Assembly: GCF_003958645.1 (NCBI RefSeq)
Contig: NZ_RXLO01000001.1
Coordinates: forward strand, 248,001-312,000
Length of the DNA: 64,000 bases
DNA from: Chitinophaga rhizosphaerae
GTDB taxonomy: Bacteria; Bacteroidota; Bacteroidia; Chitinophagales; Chitinophagaceae
Direction: 5' to 3'
Shown here: positions 15,428 to 24,599 of the stretch, piece by piece
Numbering within the stretch: position 1 is the stretch's first letter
Layout: each line of letters begins with the position of its first letter
Notes under the pieces: generated by a model
The model's database searches: none
What the model was told of the DNA's origin: nothing
Seen by the model: the letters and a program-made list of their open reading frames with translations, nothing else
Program-made: the position numbers and the translations under genes

Positions 15428-17743
15428 TCAGAACGGATAACCGATCGCGATGTTGAGGATCAGGTTTTCTTTCCGCCATTTGTCGTCTCCGATATCGATG
15501 GCATCCGGCAGCCAGAGGAACCCTTTCTGGTAAACGGGCTTCCGTAACGGGAACGCCACATCGAACCGGATCAGCAGGATAGACGCGTCGATGCGCAGGC
15601 CCAGGCCCGAACCCACCGCAATCTCCTTGTAGAACCGGTCCATCGCAAACACCTGCTCCTGGTTTTCCGGCTTGGCCCTGCCCAGCCAGATATTGCCCGC
15701 ATCCACGAAAGCCGCCAGTTCGATCAGCTGCTGCACCTTATACCGCAACTCGGAGTTGAATTCCAGCTTTACGTCGCCCGCGGCATTGGCCAGCAGCAGG
15801 TTCGTGCTTTTGGGATCCGGGGGATTTTTAGCCCCAGGCCCCAGCGTTCTCGCCCTGAAAGCCCGGATACTGTTGCTCCCCCCTGTAAAGAATTGCTTGA
15901 TGAAAGGCAGCGTGGCCGGTTGTGTTGGGTCAGAGACGTATTTCCCGTAAGCATAACCATACCCCAGGAAAAGCCGGTTCACCCAGCGGAGGTTGTTCGC
16001 CAAACGCCAGTAATGCCGCCCGTCTGCGCTCAGCCGGACGTACTGCGCAAAATCCTGCCGGAACACCTGTTTCGTGCCGTCTTCCTGTTTGGTAGCGATC
16101 AGTCCCGCCAGGTTGCCGGCCACGTCTATATTAAACTGACCGAAAAAGGAATGATACCTGAACGGGTCCTGGTTATTGAAAGTCAGCGTGTAATTGCTCC
16201 CGAGAATGAACTGTTTGGCGATGGATTGCTTGAGCGCGGGGTCCAGTTCCTGCTGCACCTTGAACGTGTCCGACAGGTTGCTGGGCAATGTATACGTGAT
16301 CGCTATGGGGTAGAGGGTGTGGTCGAGGAATCTGGTCTGTTTCCAGATATATCCGTATTGCGCCGTCATGGCGTTCAGTGTATACATATTGGGCCGTCGC
16401 AGCAGCTCGTAGCCCAGGCTCACCCGCGTGCGCGGCACATACGGCGTGCGGGGATTGAAGCGGATGAACGGGGTGTAGAACCTCGGCATCGTGAGCGCCA
16501 CTTCCGCGTTCAGGCTATATGCGTTGGTGGAATAGTTTTGCGTCTTTCCGCCGACCTGCGTCTCAAAGCCGCCGCCCAGGTTGATTTCCAGGATGTTCGC
16601 CTTTTTCTGCAGGTTCCGGTTGCGCGCGGAGATCTTCACCTGGCTGCCCACGAACCCGTTCGATTTGGAAGTGCCGCTCACTTCGAACTGCAACGACCGC
16701 TTCGGATAAGGCGTCAGGTAAAAACGCGCGGCGAGGAGGGAGCTGTCGCGCAACGGCCGGAAGTTCCCCCGGACGAACTTGAATGCACCCAGGTTCACGA
16801 GGCGCTGCAAAGTAATATTATGCGAGCTGATGCGGTACAGGCTGTCTTCCTGCAAAAACACGGAACGGTCGAAAACGATAGGCTTGAACAATGAATCGGG
16901 GTCTACTACTTTATACCCGCCGTAATCCCGCGCCTGCACAGACTTCAGGGTACTGTCGCGCGTGAGGTCGTAGTTCGGGAACACTTCCACCGACCGCATC
17001 CAGTATTGCCGCAACGCGGTAGAAGGCGTGCCGGGCTTCACTTTCACGTACAAATCCACCTGTCCCTTCAACGTACTGTCTACCTGCACGATCATATAAT
17101 CCGGTGTGAAGTAATAAAACCCTTCTTCCTTCAGGTTGTTATGGATCCGCTCGCGCTCGGCCTTGATCCGGTCCAAACTATAGAAATCGTTGGGTTTCAG
17201 GAGGGTTTCCTTCGCCATTTGGATAATCAGTTTACTGATCACGCCCGTATCGGTATCGAACCGCACGCGGTGGATGGTATACCGGTGATGGGGCTCCACC
17301 GTCAACCGGAGACTGGCCTTTTTCTTCCCCTGGTTGCGAATGGAATCCTCCACCATCACTTGGAAATACCCGTTGTCTTCCAGGTAGCTTTCTACGATGT
17401 TGGTGATCCTTTTAGGCCGCACCTGGCTTAGCAGCACGGGCGCCTCGCCCCATTTGTTCCGCAGCAGGTGATTGAGCCCCTTGCCCTTGGGTTCGTTCCC
17501 CAGATTATACAGCCACAGCTTGATGGGCATGCCGAGGAACTTCCGGTTGGGGGAAGGGCGTACCCGCTCGTCGATGCCCGACTGGATCGTAGAGAAATCT
17601 TTCGGCCGGTCTTTCTTCGGCTGATCCCAGGTAACATCATGCCCGGTATACAGCCGGTCGCCTTCCGGCACCGTTCGGGTGGTGGAGCAGGCCTGCAGCG
17701 TAACGAGCCCTATGGCGAGGATGCGGATCTGTCTGATGGTCAT
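15428..17743 (-). CDS. tamL: TamL: lipidated BamA/TamA-family outer-membrane protein
   Basis: This 771-residue protein begins with a lipoprotein signal whose lipobox is LQAC with Cys19. POTRA-like repeats occupy about 90-430, followed by a 16-strand BamA-type barrel (about 430-771) whose end reads LILNIAIGYPF. The FFTGGSNSIRAFRARTLGPG stretch is the conserved surface-antigen motif of the Omp85 superfamily. In Bacteroidota the lipidated TamA homologue is called TamL and works with TamB in moving lipids or proteins to the outer membrane. Its start overlaps the end of the tamB homologue by 4 bp (17740-17743), so the two are translationally coupled. A generic surface-antigen or BamA paralogue is the alternative, but the pairing favours TamL. 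Confidence 0.88.
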   Translation of the reverse strand: MTIRQIRILAIGLVTLQACSTTRTVPEGDRLYTGHDVTWDQPKKDRPKDFSTIQSGIDERVRPSPNRKFLGMPIKLWLYNLGNEPKGKGLNHLLRNKWGEAPVLLSQVRPKRITNIVESYLEDNGYFQVMVEDSIRNQGKKKASLRLTVEPHHRYTIHRVRFDTDTGVISKLIIQMAKETLLKPNDFYSLDRIKAERERIHNNLKEEGFYYFTPDYMIVQVDSTLKGQVDLYVKVKPGTPSTALRQYWMRSVEVFPNYDLTRDSTLKSVQARDYGGYKVVDPDSLFKPIVFDRSVFLQEDSLYRISSHNITLQRLVNLGAFKFVRGNFRPLRDSSLLAARFYLTPYPKRSLQFEVSGTSKSNGFVGSQVKISARNRNLQKKANILEINLGGGFETQVGGKTQNYSTNAYSLNAEVALTMPRFYTPFIRFNPRTPYVPRTRVSLGYELLRRPNMYTLNAMTAQYGYIWKQTRFLDHTLYPIAITYTLPSNLSDTFKVQQELDPALKQSIAKQFILGSNYTLTFNNQDPFRYHSFFGQFNIDVAGNLAGLIATKQEDGTKQVFRQDFAQYVRLSADGRHYWRLANNLRWVNRLFLGYGYAYGKYVSDPTQPATLPFIKQFFTGGSNSIRAFRARTLGPGAKNPPDPKSTNLLLANAAGDVKLEFNSELRYKVQQLIELAAFVDAGNIWLGRAKPENQEQVFAMDRFYKEIAVGSGLGLRIDASILLIRFDVAFPLRKPVYQKGFLWLPDAIDIGDDKWRKENLILNIAIGYPF

Positions 17744-20700
17744 TGGTCTCTCAGTTTTTTCGTCTTGGTCTTTTTGGCCTGTTTACCGAGTATTTCGCGG
17801 AATTCGTTGTAGTCCATGATCAGCATGAATGTAAGCCCCGTTTCCACTACCTGCCCCTGGATGACAGTCTCCGTTAGGTTGCGCTGGTAAGCGCGGACGC
17901 GGTACCTCCCGTCTTCGGTGAGCTTGTATTCGGCAGACATGTCGCCGATGATGGAACTGGCATTCTGCCCTTGCGTCTGCGCGCCGGAAATGCCGATGTT
18001 GGAGCCCACGCTCACGGTGAGGCGGTCGTTGAACAGGCGCTTGGATACGTCTACCTTCAGGTTGGTGGCTTCTTCCTTGTTGCCGGCGTCGTTATATGCC
18101 TTTTCGCTTTCGAGGTCGAAGTTGATATCTACCCCTTTGATAAGGCTGCCGGCCAGGTTGTTGAGCTGCTGGGAAAGGATCTTGCTCACGGAGCTCCGCG
18201 CGATGTCTTCCGCCGGGTTGCCGCCGCTGCTGAGGCTCTCGAACGGATTGTCGGAAATGAACCGGTTGAGGACGAGCAGCCCCATCACCTGTTTGTTCAG
18301 TTCCGACTGCACCTGGTTGATCTGCTTGATACGGGTGTAGACGACGCCGTTCAGCACGCCCTGTTCTTTTTCCGGCATATCCAGTTCGAACGCGATATCC
18401 GGTTTGAGCAATTCGCCGGTGATCTTGAGGAATACATAAACGGGTACCTTTTGCCGGTAGCGGTTGGTGTTGGATTTATCGTTTTCCATGGCGTCCTGCA
18501 CGAGATCGCCGGCCACGGGGTTCGTTTCGTACCGTGCGGTGATATTGACGTCTGCGCTCATGGGGTCGCCGGTCCAGATGATGGTGCTGCCCTTCACGAT
18601 CTGGAATTCGCGCTTGATAAGCTGGTTGAGCGACATGGCATATTTCCCTTCGTTGATCTCGTACCTGCCCGTGAGGCTCATTTTGCTGGAGGGGTCCATC
18701 GTGAGGTTGAGCGAAGCGGTGCCTTTTACCTCGAGGTAGTCGCCGTTAGCCTGGTCGATGATGAGTTTCATGGTGGATTCGGGCGTTACTTCCACGTCGG
18801 CGCTCACCACGAATCCTTTCAGGCCCGTTACGCGGGCGAGGGTGTCGGGTTTGGGCCGCAGCGTAGGGTCCAGCCACATGGCGGGGTCGATGAACTGGAC
18901 TACGCCCGCCCGGTCGGCGATGCCCGGTTCTTCTTCGGGGATCATCACCGTAACCATGGATTTTTCGCGGAGCTTCAGTTTCATCTGGACCCTCGGCAGA
19001 TCGAGCGTACCGCGGATCTGGGCGGTCACGTCCACGAAGGCCGGCCCATAATAGAACTGATCTTTATTTTTCGGGTCCTGCGGCCCCAGCGCCTGGAAGT
19101 TTTCGGCGGTAAGGTCGAGGTTGAGGTTGAAGGATTCGTAGTCTTTCGTCCGGATATCTCCTGTTATAACGGCCTCGTTGCCGGAACTGTCGGCAACAAC
19201 GAAGTTCTTGAACCTGACGCCGGTCTCATCGAGCGTGAGGTCTTCAGACGGCAGGCGCATGATGCTGTTGATCATGGAAATGCGGCCAGACACCTTTTCG
19301 AAATGCATGGCGCCCCGGATCTCGGGCTTGTCCATCGTGCCGCGCAACGTCGCATTGCCGCTCAGGTAACCGTTCATCTCCGTGACGTTACCGAACGTCA
19401 ACGGCTGTATGCTTTTCATGTTGAGCTTGGTGATATCCAGCTTCAGGTCCATGACATCGGCATAGGTACCGCTCACGCGCAGGTCGTTTTCGTTCCCCTG
19501 GCCTTTCAGGGTAGCATCGAGCACCACGGCTTTTTCCGCGTTGGTATTGGCCGTCAGCGCCAGCCTGCCGAGGGAGGAGCCCATCACGGCCAGGCTGTCG
19601 ATCGTTAGTTTCCCGTCGATGAGCGGTGTTTTTTCGATGTCGCTGACGGTAATGCTGCCGTTGCTGATCCCCTCCGCCAGGGCGGTATCGGTTTCCACCA
19701 GCGAGGTTACCGTGCTGAGCCTGAAATCCTTCAGCAGCATGGTCAGATCGGGCAGCAGCGCGCCCTGCGCCAGGGGAGCGGAAGTGATCTTCAGTTCCTG
19801 CGCGCCCCGCTGCAGGCCGATGTCGGCAAAAGCCACGCCACCGTAAAGGATCAGCACTTTATTGTCGCCGCTCACGTTCCAGGCCTGCCGGTTCAGCAGC
19901 AGGTCTTTCTTAAGGGAAATGAGCAGACTGTCTTTCAATCCATACTGCACCAGGCCGCCGAGCCTGTACCTGGGCGTATTCCGCCGGCCCATGACGAGAT
20001 CCCAGTCCAGGAGCCCGTTGGCGGCAGACACGTCCAGCCGCGTGCGGCCCAGCGGAATCTGCGGATGCCGGAGCCGCCCGAGCAGCACATCGGCGGCCAT
20101 CTTGCTGGTATCTACGCTGACATTGGCCACAAGGGTGTCTACGCGGAAGGAGTCGTACCGCATGCCGGGTATGGAAATATTGGCGAAAAGCAGGCTGCTG
20201 TCGGTATCCATCCGACCGGTCAGCGTCACGGGCTTGCGCAGTTCGATATCGGGGAGCAGTTTGGCGAGGGATTTCGGGACCACGATGCTGCCATTGAAAC
20301 TCAGCCGCTGGCTTTCCCCTTTTTTCAACGTTTTGGCCGCCGCAGCGGCTTCCAGGTGCCGCGTTACCATGTCTGTGGCGGCCGTGGCAAACGTTTGGTA
20401 ATTGAAGTCGCCCCGCGCCGTGAGGAAACCGAAAGGCCCCGTGAGGTCGATTTTCTGTAAACCTTCTTCCACACCGGCTTTGAGCAGGATTGAGTCGAGC
20501 ATGTACAGGTCGTTTTCGTCTGCGATCTGAATTTTGGAGATGGCCGCGTAGCCGTCCAGCTTCCGTGGGCTCAGGTTGGCGACTTCGGCTTCCACGCAGG
20601 TCTTGATGGTCATTGGGCTGCTGGTCCAGTGGGTGGCGAGGAGGTCGAGCTTATCGAGGTCCGCCCGCAGCGCGATGTCCGGATGCAGGGTGTCCAGCCG

Positions 20701-22758
20701 CCCGCGCAGGTCGAAGCGGGCCAGTGCGTTAGTGTCGCGGATGCTGCCCCTGGCGCCGTATGCGCCATGGATGAGGGTAGCGTCCAGCAAAATGTTTTGA
20801 TAGGTATAACGGTTATAGGTAAACGCCGTAATGTTGACGCCGGCCTTAATATTGGCCTTGTTCGGGTCGGTCCCTTTGCCGTTGACGGTTACTTTGCCGG
20901 AGAGGTTCCCCATCGCCGTGTCTCCCAATATCCGTCCCGCCTGGAGGTTTCTCGTGTCTAACGCAAGCTGGTAGCGGATCTTGTCCATATCCATGAAGCC
21001 GGCCACCTCCCCGCGAACGTTTGCGTTGCCCATGTCCGTTTTGATGGCGAGGTCGGGTTTCAGCAGCTGTATGCCGCCGCGGATACTCCCGTCCACATCC
21101 AGCCGGGCCGGCAACTGCATCCCTGCTGGCAAAGTTCCCGGTGGCAGCCAGGAAAGCATTCCTGCGCGGGTGGAACGGAGCGTGAGGGTAGTGATGTCGG
21201 CGCCCATCCTGTCGGGGTTGGTGACCTGGTAGGCATCTCCTTTAATATACAGGAAGTTCCTGTCGTTGTCCTTTACCTCGATGCCGGGAATCTCCAGCTT
21301 GGCGAGACTGCCGCCCAGCTTGCCTTTCAGATCGATGCGCTTTTTCCATAGCGGAGCCAGGGAAGGGTTGCTGCGCATGTCGGGCACAAAGTAAAGGGCT
21401 TCTTTCAGCGCGAGTTGCGAAGGCTTGACGTCGGCCGTTATCCGCATGAGCTCGGGGTGGCTGGACAGTGCGTCCCACGAAGGCGTAAAGAGCTGGAGGT
21501 CGGCGCTCACCTGGCTTTCGCCGGTCTGGAGGATGAAATCCTTCAATTGCGCTTCCTGCGGCGTGTAGCGCACCTGGCCGCGGAGGCGCTTCAGTTCCAG
21601 GCCGCTTTGCTCTTTGACGGATGCGTCGCGCACGGTGAGAAGGGTGCTGTCTGCACTATAATAGATATTACCGGCGTCGAGGCGGAGATCTTTGAGGGCG
21701 AGGTAATTATAATCCACCGCCTGCTGGAAGCCCAGCCGCCTGGCGGTATGATCGTTCATCGAGAAATCGGTCTGGCGAACGGTAACCTGACCGGCTATGA
21801 CCCGCCAGGTATTGGCGGAGCTGCTGTCCGGCGGAGCCGTGGTGGTATCCATGGCCTGGCGCATGTCGAGGCTGGCCGTCGTTTTTTCCAGGGTCAGTTC
21901 TTCGGCGTTGATGAGTGTTTCGAGGAGGTTGAACCGCATCTTTCGCAGTTCCAGCTTGCCGAGGGTGCCGGCCGTTTCCAGTCCGCTGCTTTCATCCGAA
22001 TACAGCCAGCGGGTATTTTTGATGAGCAATTGGCGGACCGCCATGGTGAATGCGGTAGACGAGGTGTCTGCCACCGGCGTGCCGGGTACGTCCGCCACAG
22101 GCCGGTACAGCTGCCGGATGTCGGCGTTCAGGCCGTCCGCTTCGAAATTCTTCAGGGTAAACAATCCGTTTTCGGGTTGAAGCGTGTCCGGCGAAGCCGC
22201 GAGTTTCCCCAGCTGAACGTTGGCGAGCATGCCGCCGAGGCTGTCGAGGAAGCGGACGTGTATCCGCTCCAGTTGCACCGAGCCGATACTGTACCGCAGC
22301 GTGGTGCCGGTTTCTTCGATGAGGGTGTCTTGCTTCGGACCGGGCGAACTGAACGCGTCGATGACGAACTGGTAATTGAACGCAGCGTCGTGCTGTGGAC
22401 GGTACACGTTTACCACGGCATCTTCCCAGCGCAGGGTATGTACGCTGAGGTTGTTGCGCAGGAGGGAGAGGAGGTTGTATTTGACGGACAATTCACCGCT
22501 GGAGAGCAATGTATCTTTCCGTTCGTCTTCGACATACACGTCGGTAAGCTTGATGGCGTTCCACCAGGAGAAGCGAAGGCCGCCGATGCGGACGTTCGTT
22601 TTTAACTGCTCCTGCAGGTACGATTCGGCTTTTCCACGCATAAAATTCTGAACCGGCGGCAATTGCAACAGCAGGAGCAACACCACGGGCAACAAAATGA
22701 TCGTCAGCACAATTCCTAAAATCCAGCGAAATATCTTCTTCCGTCGGGGGGTAGTCAC
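17740..22758 (-). CDS. tamB: TamB-like translocation/assembly protein (DUF490)
   Basis: This 1,672-residue protein has one N-terminal membrane anchor (about 9-32, after a basic TTPRRKKIFR start) and then a very long run of beta strands typical of AsmA/TamB bridge proteins. The C-terminal 350 residues form the TamB domain (DUF490), with GRYEINEGKYAMSLNQLIKR and the VFLKITGELLKPDIAFELDM pattern. Such proteins span the periplasm as a hydrophobic groove and hand lipid to an Omp85 partner, here the directly following tamL gene. It is the first gene of the leftward operon. The 240-bp gap upstream holds divergent promoters. Length and domain order fit the family well. Confidence 0.9.
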   Translation of the reverse strand: MTTPRRKKIFRWILGIVLTIILLPVVLLLLLQLPPVQNFMRGKAESYLQEQLKTNVRIGGLRFSWWNAIKLTDVYVEDERKDTLLSSGELSVKYNLLSLLRNNLSVHTLRWEDAVVNVYRPQHDAAFNYQFVIDAFSSPGPKQDTLIEETGTTLRYSIGSVQLERIHVRFLDSLGGMLANVQLGKLAASPDTLQPENGLFTLKNFEADGLNADIRQLYRPVADVPGTPVADTSSTAFTMAVRQLLIKNTRWLYSDESSGLETAGTLGKLELRKMRFNLLETLINAEELTLEKTTASLDMRQAMDTTTAPPDSSSANTWRVIAGQVTVRQTDFSMNDHTARRLGFQQAVDYNYLALKDLRLDAGNIYYSADSTLLTVRDASVKEQSGLELKRLRGQVRYTPQEAQLKDFILQTGESQVSADLQLFTPSWDALSSHPELMRITADVKPSQLALKEALYFVPDMRSNPSLAPLWKKRIDLKGKLGGSLAKLEIPGIEVKDNDRNFLYIKGDAYQVTNPDRMGADITTLTLRSTRAGMLSWLPPGTLPAGMQLPARLDVDGSIRGGIQLLKPDLAIKTDMGNANVRGEVAGFMDMDKIRYQLALDTRNLQAGRILGDTAMGNLSGKVTVNGKGTDPNKANIKAGVNITAFTYNRYTYQNILLDATLIHGAYGARGSIRDTNALARFDLRGRLDTLHPDIALRADLDKLDLLATHWTSSPMTIKTCVEAEVANLSPRKLDGYAAISKIQIADENDLYMLDSILLKAGVEEGLQKIDLTGPFGFLTARGDFNYQTFATAATDMVTRHLEAAAAAKTLKKGESQRLSFNGSIVVPKSLAKLLPDIELRKPVTLTGRMDTDSSLLFANISIPGMRYDSFRVDTLVANVSVDTSKMAADVLLGRLRHPQIPLGRTRLDVSAANGLLDWDLVMGRRNTPRYRLGGLVQYGLKDSLLISLKKDLLLNRQAWNVSGDNKVLILYGGVAFADIGLQRGAQELKITSAPLAQGALLPDLTMLLKDFRLSTVTSLVETDTALAEGISNGSITVSDIEKTPLIDGKLTIDSLAVMGSSLGRLALTANTNAEKAVVLDATLKGQGNENDLRVSGTYADVMDLKLDITKLNMKSIQPLTFGNVTEMNGYLSGNATLRGTMDKPEIRGAMHFEKVSGRISMINSIMRLPSEDLTLDETGVRFKNFVVADSSGNEAVITGDIRTKDYESFNLNLDLTAENFQALGPQDPKNKDQFYYGPAFVDVTAQIRGTLDLPRVQMKLKLREKSMVTVMIPEEEPGIADRAGVVQFIDPAMWLDPTLRPKPDTLARVTGLKGFVVSADVEVTPESTMKLIIDQANGDYLEVKGTASLNLTMDPSSKMSLTGRYEINEGKYAMSLNQLIKREFQIVKGSTIIWTGDPMSADVNITARYETNPVAGDLVQDAMENDKSNTNRYRQKVPVYVFLKITGELLKPDIAFELDMPEKEQGVLNGVVYTRIKQINQVQSELNKQVMGLLVLNRFISDNPFESLSSGGNPAEDIARSSVSKILSQQLNNLAGSLIKGVDINFDLESEKAYNDAGNKEEATNLKVDVSKRLFNDRLTVSVGSNIGISGAQTQGQNASSIIGDMSAEYKLTEDGRYRVRAYQRNLTETVIQGQVVETGLTFMLIMDYNEFREILGKQAKKTKTKKLRDQ

Positions 22759-22998
22759 GTATTAATTACAGTTTTATATGGTGAAAGGTTAAACAACGCT
22801 GCTTCAAATTCCATACCTGCGGCAAAAATAAGGGAATAAACCCTTCTCCAAGGCGGGAAGGATTGTAAATCATATATATATAATTGTAATGAAAGAGAAA
22901 AAATGTATAATTTCGTGCCCGGTTGTGTATGATTCCGGATACTTTTTTGCCGGTTTGTGTCGTTGTTATAGATCAGTCACCCGTAAAACCTTATCACA

Positions 22999-23844
22999 TT
23001 GAAAAGAATCACCGGCATCGTATTATTACTTGCTGCCCCTTTTGTTTCCAAATCACAGGACTGGCATATCGGAGGAACCGCAGGGATCAGTAACTACAAT
23101 GGCGATCTCACGGAGAAGCGCGTTGATTTCACGACCACCGGGCCTATGATCGGGCTATTGGTGAAGCGGGATGTGAACCGTTGGCTTACCTTGCGCGGGG
23201 GCTTTACATTCGGCCTGATCAAGGCAGACGATAAAAATAATTCGGATGTTTCGCTCAAGGCGCGCAACCTCAGCTTCCGTTCGCCCATCTGGGAAGGCCA
23301 TCTCGGTGCGGAATTGAATATCCTCGATATTGACGACAGAGGGTTTACACCGTACGTTTTCGGTGGCGTGGCGCTGTTCAGTTTCTATCCTACCGCGAAA
23401 GATTCTTCCGGCGCGCGCGTGCCTTTGCGCCGCCTCAGCACGGAAGGGCAGGGCTTGCCGCAATATCCCGAGCGCGGTGGCCAGTATGCCCTGCATCAGA
23501 TTTCCATCCCGTTTGGGGTAGGGTTCAAATATTTACTGAGCGACCGTTTTACGATCGGCATCGAACTGGGATTGCGGCCTACTTTCACCGATTACCTCGA
23601 CGATGTGAGTACCACTTATGTTGATTATAATACGCTGCTGTCCGAAAGGGGGCAGACGGCGGTAGACTGGGCCTGGCGGGGCGACGAAGTCCATGGCGGC
23701 GCCTATCCGCTCGATGGCGCCAAGCGGGGCTCGGCTAAATACAAGGACTGGTATACCTTTACCGGCATTACTTTCCTGTATCGCCTGGGCGGCAGCTCCG
23801 GCGGCCACAGGAACACAAATTTTTCGAAATGTTTCCGCATGTAA
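22999..23844 (+). CDS. DUF6089-type outer-membrane beta-barrel protein
   Basis: This 281-residue protein starts at TTG 22999 (KRITGIVLLLAAPFVSKSQ signal peptide). The body shows the features of the DUF6089 family common in Bacteroidota: GGTAGISNYNGDLTEKR near the start, PYVFGGVALFSFYP in the middle, and ALHQISIPFGVGFKYLLSDR with GIELGLRPTFTDYLDDVSTTYV further on. The strands and the Gly-rich turns suggest an eight-strand outer-membrane barrel. Function is unknown. It is divergent from tamB across a 240-bp AT-rich gap and is followed by a clear terminator. Confidence 0.85.
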   Translation: MKRITGIVLLLAAPFVSKSQDWHIGGTAGISNYNGDLTEKRVDFTTTGPMIGLLVKRDVNRWLTLRGGFTFGLIKADDKNNSDVSLKARNLSFRSPIWEGHLGAELNILDIDDRGFTPYVFGGVALFSFYPTAKDSSGARVPLRRLSTEGQGLPQYPERGGQYALHQISIPFGVGFKYLLSDRFTIGIELGLRPTFTDYLDDVSTTYVDYNTLLSERGQTAVDWAWRGDEVHGGAYPLDGAKRGSAKYKDWYTFTGITFLYRLGGSSGGHRNTNFSKCFRM

Positions 23845-23917
23845 GATATTTTGGCACGATGGTTGCGTATTGTTAGCACACAACATCGCCCCCAATCAAG
23901 TCCAAATAGAATAAAGT

Positions 23918-23949
23918 AAAAGACCGTCTTTCGTGACGGTCTTTTTTTT
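23918..23949 (+). terminator. Rho-independent terminator after the DUF6089-type gene
   Basis: AAAAGACCGTC (23918-23928) pairs with GACGGTCTTTT (23935-23945) around a six-base loop, and eight T residues follow the core stem. Confidence 0.9.
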
Positions 23950-24131
23950 GTGCTTTTTTTTGGGAAGACGGAGGAAAGAGAATTGGGTGTTGTCGTGAAA
24001 CTCAAGTGTGTAGCGGGTTTGGGGAGAAAATTCCACATTGGCATGCTTTTGGTTTTACAAGTATCAAGTTCGGCAACCGCCCAAATCAAAAGGGGATGAA
24101 CGGACCCAGATCAATCTAAAACCAGCGAGCT

Positions 24132-24479
24132 ATGAAAAAGCTAATCCTCTTGACGCTCCTCCTTGGAGCAGCTTATGCCACACAAGCACAGCATGGAAGG
24201 CACGACAGAGATTCCCGTTACGAAAGAGATTATCGCCGGCATGACGACGATTGTGACGATGACGATCGCCGCGGCAGGGGCCGTGGTCATTACAAGAAAT
24301 ACAAACACGTACGTTACGACAGGCACCATCACCATGATTATTACCGACATGTGCGATATGAGCGCCGCCCGGAAAGGGTTGTAGTGGTTCGGCCGCGCTA
24401 CCCGTTCCCTCCGCCGCCCCCGCCCATCCCGCTGCCTCCGAGGCCCAGGGTTTCTGGCGTGATCGTGTTCGGACATTAA
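24132..24479 (+). CDS. Exported His/Arg/Asp-rich and Pro-rich small protein
   Basis: This 115-residue protein has a clear signal peptide (MKKLILLTLLLGAAYATQA). The mature part has a highly charged segment with His, Arg, Asp and Tyr (about 20-78, with HHHH and DDDCDDDDRR) and then a proline-rich segment (PFPPPPPPIPLPPRPR) before a hydrophobic end (VSGVIVFGH). The His and Asp clusters could bind metal ions or acidic polymers, but no family function is known to me. It is a monocistronic unit: terminators lie on both sides (23918 and 24521). Confidence 0.75.
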   Translation: MKKLILLTLLLGAAYATQAQHGRHDRDSRYERDYRRHDDDCDDDDRRGRGRGHYKKYKHVRYDRHHHHDYYRHVRYERRPERVVVVRPRYPFPPPPPPIPLPPRPRVSGVIVFGH

Positions 24480-24520
24480 TTTTGTAATCTTTTGTTGTCA
24501 CAATAATGTACCGCAAAAAG

Positions 24521-24545
24521 GCTCCGGTTCCCCGGAGCTTTTTTT
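24521..24545 (+). terminator. Rho-independent terminator after the His-rich gene
   Basis: GCTCCGG (24521-24527) pairs with CCGGAGC (24532-24538), followed directly by seven T residues. Confidence 0.9.
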
Positions 24546-24599
24546 ATGCCCCTTCCCGCGAAAATCATTATGTTGCCCCTTCATTCAATACCCCGAATT

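Noticed and set aside
17971..19608. Long rightward open frame of 545 codons
   Set aside because: It lies antisense within tamB, has no domain features and is explained by the high GC and codon bias of the real gene.
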